Assembly: GCA_024648655.1 (NCBI GenBank)
Contig: JAGGDZ010000110.1
Coordinates: 1-15,107, forward strand
Reading direction: 5' to 3'
DNA length: 15,107 nt
DNA from: Chloroflexota bacterium
GTDB taxonomy: Bacteria; Chloroflexota; Dehalococcoidia; Lucifugimonadales; JADFKI01
Positions 6,091-12,177 of this stretch are shown here, piece by piece (position 1 is the first letter of the stretch; each line of letters begins with the position of its first letter). A model generated the notes under the pieces. It was given only the letters and a program-made list of their open reading frames with translations, was not told where the DNA came from and searched no databases. A program made the position numbers and the translations under genes.

Positions 6091-6384
6091 TCCGCCAACG
6101 TGTAGATAGGTTCTACTTGTCGTGTTAGGCGATTTTGCGCTAGGTCATATCCGCTCTGCAAGTTCATCCAGAACTCAGGGGGAAGTGCCGAGTGCACCGC
6201 TGAATAGCCAAGCAGTCTCCGCCGTTACTCCGCGCTTACCGCGCACGATTTCGTTCACCCTCTGGACGCGAACATCTATGTGCTCCGCAAGAGCAACCTG
6301 AGTCAACCCTATAGGATTCAAAAACTCTTCAAGAAGCATCTTGCCAGGATGTGCGGGGGTACGATTTTCAGGAATCAAAGTCAT
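6087..6384 (-). pseudogene. higA: HigA-family antitoxin, frameshifted at a G5 run
   Basis: From ATG 6384 (GGGGTG just upstream) the frame reads MTLIPENRTPAHPGKMLLEE, then LTQVALAEHIDVRVQRVNEI and VRGKRGVTAETAW, the Xre-type helix-turn-helix of HigA antitoxins. It reaches GTSP and stops at TGA (6175-6177). One frame over, the sequence continues directly as EFWMNLQSGYDLAQNR to a TAA at 6087-6089, the normal family C-terminus. Removing one G from the five-G run at 6178-6182 restores a 98-residue protein of usual length. The gene is therefore either broken by a one-base homopolymer insertion or affected by a read error. HigA normally binds HigB and represses its own operon. Here the toxin gene is truncated too, which favours real decay. 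Confidence 0.85.
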
Positions 6385-6409
6385 GGCTTCACCCCAATAA
6401 CCAAGAAGG

Positions 6410-6496
6410 TCAATGGTAATCAACCAACTTCACTTCGCAGGCATTTTGACCTTCCCAGAGAAACACAATTCGCCACTGGTCGTTTACTCTTTTAAT
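6410..6496 (-). pseudogene. higB: HigB-family toxin remnant (C-terminal ~28 residues only)
   Basis: The minus strand encodes RVNDQWRIVFLWEG, then NACEVKLVDYH and a stop at 6410-6412, which is the conserved C-terminus of HigB/RelE-type ribosome-dependent mRNA endonucleases. It lies 25 bases before the higA start, the expected higBA order and spacing. Upstream of about 6496 the similarity ends, and 25 bases further the MFS gene's stop codon is reached, so roughly the first two thirds of the toxin are deleted. No start codon or full catalytic domain remains. It is non-functional as far as this window shows. Confidence 0.8.
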
Positions 6497-6521
6497 GTCA
6501 AGTGGTTCACCGGCAGCGCGA

Positions 6522-7934
6522 TCAATTCCGCCCACCCGCAGCCGCCGGCTGTGCCGCCGATGCTTCCGCGCTTTCGGCTTCGGAGTCCGAGGTCATTCTT
6601 CCACGCAGCGAGGGAACCAGCAAGCCCACAAGCCCAACGGTTATCAGCCCCAGCACCGCGTTGATAGTCATCGCTTTGGGCGCGCCTATGAGGTCTGCCA
6701 TCCTGCCGAGCATCAGCCCGCCGATAGGACCGGCGCCGATAGCAAGCGTGATCACACCCAGTCCTCTGCCGCGCATGTCGTCGCGCGCGACCAGCAGAAT
6801 TATGGTTGCCTGCATCGCTCCGAACCCCGCCGTTCCCAGCCCTAGCATCAGCATCAGAGCAAGAGACACTCCATACCACTGGGAGAACGAGAAGAGCAGC
6901 AACATCGTCAGTCCTGCCATCGAGCCGAATAGATAGACCCGTCCGTGGTGCGTAAGGTTGGATGCCGAGGCTATAGCGACCGAACCCGTCAGGGCGCCCA
7001 GCCCTTCGAACGCAAGAAGCAACCCCATCAGCGTTGGCCCCACATCCAGCACCTCGGAGGCGACAACGGGAATGAGCTGCTGGTAAGGAAACAGCAACAA
7101 GTTCATGAACACTGTTATCAGCACCACGGCGAGCAGCGTAGCCTCGCTGGCGACATAGCGAATTCCCTCAGTAAGATTACCGATGATATTCCAGGAAGCC
7201 TGCGGTGTGTCTGTACTGTCGTGATGCGGCGTCTTCACATTCAGCATCATGATCGCCGATGCGATGAAGAACAGCAGCGTAACGGCGTAGCCTGCTTCAA
7301 GTCCATAACCGTCGCTGAAGAGGAAAAGGCTTGTGCTTATCAGCCCTCCACCAATCAGAGGGCCCAGCGTGCGGCTTGAGTGCATGCCTACGGAATCTAG
7401 GGCGATGGCGTTGTTTACGCGCGCCCTACCAAGTACATCCAGCACGATGGTGCGGCGTGATGGCATGTCCAGCCCCCAGCCTATGCCGCCGATCAGCATC
7501 ACCAGGTAGGCATGCCAGTACTGGACGTTGCCCATGGAGAAGATGAGGTCGGTGAAGATGAGCGCCGCCATTCCGACCGCTGCCAGCAGATTTGCGAATA
7601 GTGTCCCCAGCAGGAGCTTGCGCTTGTCCAGGCGGTCCGCGAGTACGCCGCCGAACACTCCCAGCACGACAAGTGGGCCCATCCCTGAAAAACCTACCAG
7701 CGTAACCAGGAAGGCGCTTCCCGTCTCCTCGAACACGAACCATCCTAGCATCGTCATCTGCATCCAGCGCGAGATGTACGCGAAGAAGTTGCTCACCCAC
7801 AGCAGACGATAGTTGGGGTTCAGGAAGGCGTCGAATGTGTGGATTCTGCGGGGTATGCGTCTTGCCAAGTCCGAAAGTCCAGTCGCGCGATTAACACCGT
7901 TGTAACACCAAGACATTCTATACTGCGTGAGCAT
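6522..7934 (-). CDS. MFS transporter (MFS_3 / EntS-like drug or metabolite exporter)
   Basis: A protein of about 470 residues with some twelve hydrophobic segments. After a polar N-terminus the membrane part begins at about residue 38 (AFLNPNYRLLWVSNFF). The family motif A is present as GGVLADRLDKRKLL between helices 2 and 3. A central loop, about residues 240-255 (KTPHHDSTDTPQAS), joins two six-helix halves, and the C-terminal tail is acidic and Ala-rich. Such proteins export drugs, siderophores or metabolites by proton antiport across the cytoplasmic membrane. The start is uncertain: ATG 7934 is given, but ATG 7916 or TTG 7868 are possible and none has a clear binding site. It diverges from the RND gene, with a dyad between them, suggesting shared control of two exporters (inference). 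Confidence 0.85.
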   Translation of the reverse strand: MLTQYRMSWCYNGVNRATGLSDLARRIPRRIHTFDAFLNPNYRLLWVSNFFAYISRWMQMTMLGWFVFEETGSAFLVTLVGFSGMGPLVVLGVFGGVLADRLDKRKLLLGTLFANLLAAVGMAALIFTDLIFSMGNVQYWHAYLVMLIGGIGWGLDMPSRRTIVLDVLGRARVNNAIALDSVGMHSSRTLGPLIGGGLISTSLFLFSDGYGLEAGYAVTLLFFIASAIMMLNVKTPHHDSTDTPQASWNIIGNLTEGIRYVASEATLLAVVLITVFMNLLLFPYQQLIPVVASEVLDVGPTLMGLLLAFEGLGALTGSVAIASASNLTHHGRVYLFGSMAGLTMLLLFSFSQWYGVSLALMLMLGLGTAGFGAMQATIILLVARDDMRGRGLGVITLAIGAGPIGGLMLGRMADLIGAPKAMTINAVLGLITVGLVGLLVPSLRGRMTSDSEAESAEASAAQPAAAGGRN

Positions 7935-7956
7935 CAACTGAAAGCCAAATTATGGC

Positions 7957-7996
7957 GCAAAGATTGGTAACACATGGGTTAAATCTTTGCTATAGT
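7957..7996 (+). promoter_or_regulatory. Dyad abutting an extended -10 between divergent exporter genes
   Basis: GCAAAGATT (7957-7965) and AATCTTTGC (7982-7990) form a perfect 9-base inverted repeat. Inside it, TAAC and GTTA continue the pairing after a two-base bulge on the left arm. The right arm runs straight into TATAGT (7991-7996). Together with the TG at 7988-7989 this gives an extended -10 (TGC-TATAGT) reading toward the RND gene. The -35 position is weak. The location suits a repressor or activator site serving the RND gene and possibly the MFS gene. Confidence 0.55.
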
Positions 7997-8128
7997 CTAT
8001 GAGTGCGACTTTTCGAGACGCATTACCAATGGACTTGCTTGAGAGAATCCCTTTCGTTAGTTCAAGGCGAGTAGTTTTTCCATTCGGCCTGAATTCATGG
8101 CATGGAAGGATTTAATTCCCCTATCAGT

Positions 8129-8170
8129 CTTCCGGTGAAAGCCTTCCGGTGAAAGCCTTCCGGTGAAAAC
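8129..8170 (+). repeat. Three tandem 14-bp repeats in the RND leader
   Basis: CTTCCGGTGAAAGC occurs three times head to tail (8129-8142, 8143-8156, 8157-8170). Only the last two bases of the third copy differ. The array lies in the untranslated leader, 27 bases before the Shine-Dalgarno sequence of the RND gene. Copy number could vary by slippage and alter the leader RNA. Confidence 0.93.
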
Positions 8171-8197
8171 GCCACTCCGAAATACCGAATAATCCCC

Positions 8198-8202
8198 AGG
8201 AG
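8198..8202 (+). promoter_or_regulatory. Shine-Dalgarno AGGAG that decides a TTG start
   Basis: AGGAG lies 8 bases before TTG 8211. The first in-frame ATG is well inside the first membrane helix, so this site fixes the start of the RND gene at TTG. Confidence 0.8.
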
Positions 8203-8210
8203 TCCCGCAC

Positions 8211-11200
8211 TTGAGCTTCATAACCCGACTCGCGCTTCGAAGACGCCCCGTTACCGTTCTCATCATGATAATGCTATTTGCGCTAGGCATTTATTCATAC
8301 GTCAATCTCCAGCGCGAACTCTTCCCCGAAATCGCATTCCCCAACGTAGCCGTCAACGCTTTCACAGCCAACTCCGACCCTGAAACTTTGATGCGCGATG
8401 TTACTGAGCCATTGGAAGAAGCTATTTCAGGCATAAGCGGTCTAAGGGAGGTTAGCTCGATTTCGACGGGAAGCCGAGTCAACCTGCTTGCGACATTCGA
8501 CTTCGACACCGACATGGCGGAGGCGGAGCGCGAGATTGAGAGCGCGGTGAACGGTACAGACCTGCCGGACGGTGTCTTCACACTCGTAAGTCGCCTCACC
8601 GCCGACTCGTTCCCTGTCATTCAGTTCACCGTATCCGGCGACGAGGACATTCCTGGACTGCAGCGACTTGTGAGCGATGTCATTGAACCACGCCTCAATC
8701 GCATTGAAGGCGTGGGCGCGATATACACGCTTGGTGAAATCGAGGAAAAGGTTATCGTCTCCGTTGACGCCGACAAGCTCGAAGACCTTCGCATGTCTTC
8801 GGCGCAAGTTGCGGACTCGATAACGCAGAACAACATCAGCCTGCCTGCGGGCAGCATCAACACGCGCGGCATCGGATACCCGGTACGCACGGCGAACCAG
8901 ATAGGCTCTCTCGAAGACATCCGTGAGCTAACGGTGGGATTTGAGCAGACGGATGTTGGAATTCCACAGGGTGCACAGGGACCGCAGAGCGGCAAGCGCG
9001 CCATCAAAGTATCCGATCTCGCAGATGTGGAGCTGACCACCGCCGAGCCGCAGCGTATCTCTCGCGCCAACGGCAAGCCCGGACTCATTCTCGCCATAGT
9101 CAAGGATCCGGACTCCAACACGGCGGACGTTACGGAAGCGGTGAGCGCGGAAATTAACGAGATGATCGAAGGTGACGTAATCCCGTCCCATGTTGATGTG
9201 CTCGAACTCTCAAACAGTGGCCCACAGGTCCGGGAGTCGTTGCAGAGCCTACTGCGAGAGGGCACCATCGGCTTTCTGTTCGCGGTCGCAACGGTCTTTA
9301 TATTCCTGCTGAATATCAAGCCATCGCTGGTGCGCGGCATCGCCCTTTCGCTTCGCCCGACAGCCATCATTGCAATCTCCATACCCCTGAGCCTTCTCAC
9401 CGGCGTGCTGCTCTTGTCCGTGACCACAGATATTTCGCTTAACTTCATGTCCCTCGCCGGTCTCGCAATCGCAGTCGGGCGCGTGGTGGACGACAGCATC
9501 GTCGTGCTGGAGAACATATACCGCCACATCTACCTTGGGGAGAGCCGCTTCGAGGCGGCAATCAATGGCACTCAGGAGGTTGGCGCGGCTATCATCTCCT
9601 CGACGCTCACCACCGTTGTCATATTCATTCCCCTGGCGTTCATATCTGGCGTTGTTGGCCAGTTTTTCAGCCCGTTCGCCATTTCCGTAAGCCTAGCGCT
9701 GTTGGCATCCACCGCGGTCGCTATAACTATCGTGCCGGTGCTGGCGGCGAGTCTGCTCCGTCGTGGCGACTTCGACGACGACCAAGTTTCAGGCACCGCA
9801 CCCGCAGACCGTCAGTCCATGATCCAGCGCATCTATTCTCCGATGCTGCTGTGGGCGATACGCTACAAGTTCCTGACTGTGGCGATCGCGATTATCGTCA
9901 CCATATCCAGCTTGGGACTGATAACGGTCATACCGATTACTTTCTTCCCGGAAACAACACCCGAATACCTGACTATCAATATCGAACTTCCAGTCGGCAC
10001 ATCCGTGGAGCGCACCTACCAGGAAGCGCTCGCGGTGGAAGATGCGCTACTCCCCTATGTCGAAAGAGGCTGGATCACACTCTACCAGACCACGGTCGGA
10101 GGCAGAGCGGAGGAGTTCGACAGCGGCGCCGCGGGCGGCTTCCATTTAGCGGGCGCCTTTGTCAAGCTATCGGAGGATGTACCCGAAGACATAGAGCAGC
10201 AGGTGCGCGATTCCCTGCCCGACCGTGGTGATGATGTCACTATAACGGTGTCGGGCATCAGCGGGGGACCTGCTCAGGGAGACATGGATGTCAGGATTAC
10301 GGGGCCGGACTTCAACGAAATCTCCGATGTGTCCCGCAGGCTTGTGGAGGGTCTGAGCACCATAGACGGGCTGGTCAATGTGAGCAGCACCGCTTCTGAA
10401 GGCAAGGACGAAGTGGTCATCAGCGTTGACCCCACGAAGGCCGGCGAGTATTCTCTTACGGCGACCACGGTAGGGCTGCAAGTGAATCAGTTCATCGCAG
10501 GCAGGGACATTTCGGAGATAGACATATTAGGCAAGACGGTGGACATCGTCATTCGCGGCGACCGCGACGATGTTGACGATATCGAGAAGCTAAAGAATAT
10601 GCGGATTGGAAGCCCTGTTGGACCCGTGAAACTTGGTATGATCGCCGACATAGGAATCAGGGAAGCGCCTCTGAGCATCTTCCGATACGACAACGAACGG
10701 TCCGCCAGAATCACCGGGAACATCGTTGCCGAGGACACCCGCGCCGTCGGCGTGCTAGTCCAGCAGGAGATCGACAGTCTGGAAGACATACCGCCCGGAA
10801 TCTCTATCACAAGCGGAGGCATCTTCGAGCAGATTAACGAAGGATTCCAGGACGTCTTCGTGGCGATGGCTGTCGGCGTCGTGCTTGTCTATCTGGTTAT
10901 GGTCGCAAGCCTTGGTGCGCTTCGAACGCCCTTCATCATCGTGCTGAGCCTGCCGTTAGCGGTTGTCGGCGCTTTGGTTGCGCTGCTTGTAACCGACCGA
11001 ACCCTCAGTCTATCCGCGATGATGGGCTTCCTGCTGCTCGTAGGGATCGTCGTGACCAACGCCATCGTGCTTCTCACGTTTGTCGAGCAGCTGCGTGAAC
11101 GAGGCTACGATGTATTTGACGCGCTGGTAGAGGGCGGCCGAGTGCGCCTGCGTCCCATTCTCATGACCGCGTTCACCACGACGTTCGCGCTTCTACCGCT

Positions 11201-11405
11201 CGCCGCGAGTGGGACGGACACCGGCATCATCGGAGCGGAGTTGGCGACGGTGGTGATAGGTGGGCTGGTCAGCTCGACATTCCTGACGCTCATCGTGGTG
11301 CCGGCAGTGTACTGGATATTCAACGTATCGATTCCCAACGGGTACGCCCGGCTGGGCAGACTCATCAGCCGAACTCCAAATCCTGGGTCTGCTTCGGCGG
11401 ATTAG
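8211..11405 (+). CDS. RND-family efflux transporter (AcrB/SwrC-like), solitary
   Basis: A 1064-residue inner-membrane transporter with the two-fold RND layout: N-terminal helix (about 13-31), a large extracytoplasmic domain starting QRELFPEIAFPNV, then helices 2-6, a second N-proximal helix near 556-580, a second large loop, and helices 8-12. Helix 4 has VGRVVDDSIVVLENIYRH with the paired proton-relay aspartates D427/D428 (AcrB D407/D408). The AcrB Lys940 position in helix 10 is Thr949 (GIVVTNAIVLL), as seen in some Gram-positive-type RNDs. No membrane-fusion or outer-membrane factor gene is adjacent, which fits a single-membrane host. It starts at TTG behind AGGAG. Substrate unknown: drugs, lipids or surfactant-like compounds are possible. 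Confidence 0.9.
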   Translation: MSFITRLALRRRPVTVLIMIMLFALGIYSYVNLQRELFPEIAFPNVAVNAFTANSDPETLMRDVTEPLEEAISGISGLREVSSISTGSRVNLLATFDFDTDMAEAEREIESAVNGTDLPDGVFTLVSRLTADSFPVIQFTVSGDEDIPGLQRLVSDVIEPRLNRIEGVGAIYTLGEIEEKVIVSVDADKLEDLRMSSAQVADSITQNNISLPAGSINTRGIGYPVRTANQIGSLEDIRELTVGFEQTDVGIPQGAQGPQSGKRAIKVSDLADVELTTAEPQRISRANGKPGLILAIVKDPDSNTADVTEAVSAEINEMIEGDVIPSHVDVLELSNSGPQVRESLQSLLREGTIGFLFAVATVFIFLLNIKPSLVRGIALSLRPTAIIAISIPLSLLTGVLLLSVTTDISLNFMSLAGLAIAVGRVVDDSIVVLENIYRHIYLGESRFEAAINGTQEVGAAIISSTLTTVVIFIPLAFISGVVGQFFSPFAISVSLALLASTAVAITIVPVLAASLLRRGDFDDDQVSGTAPADRQSMIQRIYSPMLLWAIRYKFLTVAIAIIVTISSLGLITVIPITFFPETTPEYLTINIELPVGTSVERTYQEALAVEDALLPYVERGWITLYQTTVGGRAEEFDSGAAGGFHLAGAFVKLSEDVPEDIEQQVRDSLPDRGDDVTITVSGISGGPAQGDMDVRITGPDFNEISDVSRRLVEGLSTIDGLVNVSSTASEGKDEVVISVDPTKAGEYSLTATTVGLQVNQFIAGRDISEIDILGKTVDIVIRGDRDDVDDIEKLKNMRIGSPVGPVKLGMIADIGIREAPLSIFRYDNERSARITGNIVAEDTRAVGVLVQQEIDSLEDIPPGISITSGGIFEQINEGFQDVFVAMAVGVVLVYLVMVASLGALRTPFIIVLSLPLAVVGALVALLVTDRTLSLSAMMGFLLLVGIVVTNAIVLLTFVEQLRERGYDVFDALVEGGRVRLRPILMTAFTTTFALLPLAASGTDTGIIGAELATVVIGGLVSSTFLTLIVVPAVYWIFNVSIPNGYARLGRLISRTPNPGSASAD

Positions 11406-11428
11406 CGTGACAATTGGATGGTGCAGAT

Positions 11429-12166
11429 ATGAGTGGAAATGAAAGGGCGAGCGTCGAGTTCAACGGCAGGCTCATCGAGTACACCGTAGTACGGAGCGCG
11501 CGCCGAAAGAAGACTATCGAGATTATGCTTGATGCGGAGCACGGGGTGCTGGTGCGTTCCCCGATGCGCACAACGCGCAAGGACATTGCCGAAATCGTTC
11601 AGAATCGCGCGGGCTGGATACTCAACCACGCCACTGAGGATGTCCTCAACCCGACGCCGCGTCGCTTCATGGACGGCGAGACGCTGCTCTATCTTGGGGA
11701 GCGGCTCCCGATAGTCGCCAGTGCCGCGCTAGACGGGCGCGTCTCTGTCTCTTTTGAAGACGGCGCATTTCACATCGCCACACCTCCGGACGTATCCGGA
11801 GATGACCGGACTGCCGCCGTCAAGGAAGCGGCCGAACGGTGGTATCGGCGGGAGGCGACGCGACTGCTGCCGGAGATAGTGGCGCGCTGGCAGAGCAAGG
11901 TGAGTCGCAAGAGGCCCACACGGGTTCTGATACGCAACCAGCGGAGGCGTTGGGGCAGCTGCTCTTCAGACGGAAGCATACGCTTGAACTGGCGGATTGT
12001 GATGGCGGAGATGGCGCTCATCGACTATGTTGTAGTCCACGAACTGGCGCACCTCGCCGTGATGAACCATTCATCGCGCTACTGGCAGAAGGTGGAAAGC
12101 GCTATGCCGGATTACCGCATCCGGCGCAAGCGCCTCAACGAGATGGAAGCGCGCTTCTGGCTCTAG
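11429..12166 (+). CDS. YgjP-like (SprT/M48-type) zinc metallopeptidase
   Basis: A protein of about 245 residues of the YgjP/DUF45 family. Its N-terminal half is beta-rich, containing RSARRKKTIEIMLD and a GETLLYLGERLPI strand pair. The C-terminal half bears the family block RRRWGSCSSDGSIRLNWR (residues 178-194 counted from the upstream TTG), then VVHELAHL with HExxH-type zinc ligands (H209, E210, H213) and MNHSSRYW with the third-ligand region (H219). These are cytosolic, SprT-like putative peptidases of unclear substrate. ATG 11429 is preferred; TTG 11414 would add five residues. It begins 23 bases after the RND gene and probably shares its transcript, though a functional link is not evident. 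It converges with the hydantoinase gene, with an 11-base gap and no visible hairpin terminator. Confidence 0.88.
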   Translation: MSGNERASVEFNGRLIEYTVVRSARRKKTIEIMLDAEHGVLVRSPMRTTRKDIAEIVQNRAGWILNHATEDVLNPTPRRFMDGETLLYLGERLPIVASAALDGRVSVSFEDGAFHIATPPDVSGDDRTAAVKEAAERWYRREATRLLPEIVARWQSKVSRKRPTRVLIRNQRRRWGSCSSDGSIRLNWRIVMAEMALIDYVVVHELAHLAVMNHSSRYWQKVESAMPDYRIRRKRLNEMEARFWL

Positions 12167-12177
12167 CCGTTGAGAAT

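Noticed and set aside
6484..6879. 131-codon minus-strand frame within the MFS gene
   Set aside because: It is a shifted-frame shadow of the MFS C-terminus, with Arg/Ala-rich composition typical of out-of-frame translation.
8621..9529. 302-codon minus-strand frame opposite the RND gene
   Set aside because: Antisense shadow of a clear RND coding region; Ser/Arg-rich with no domain pattern.
11784..11801. CTCCGGA-4-TCCGGAG inverted repeat
   Set aside because: It lies inside the YgjP-like coding sequence (around PPDVSGD), far from any start; probably chance from GC-rich codons.
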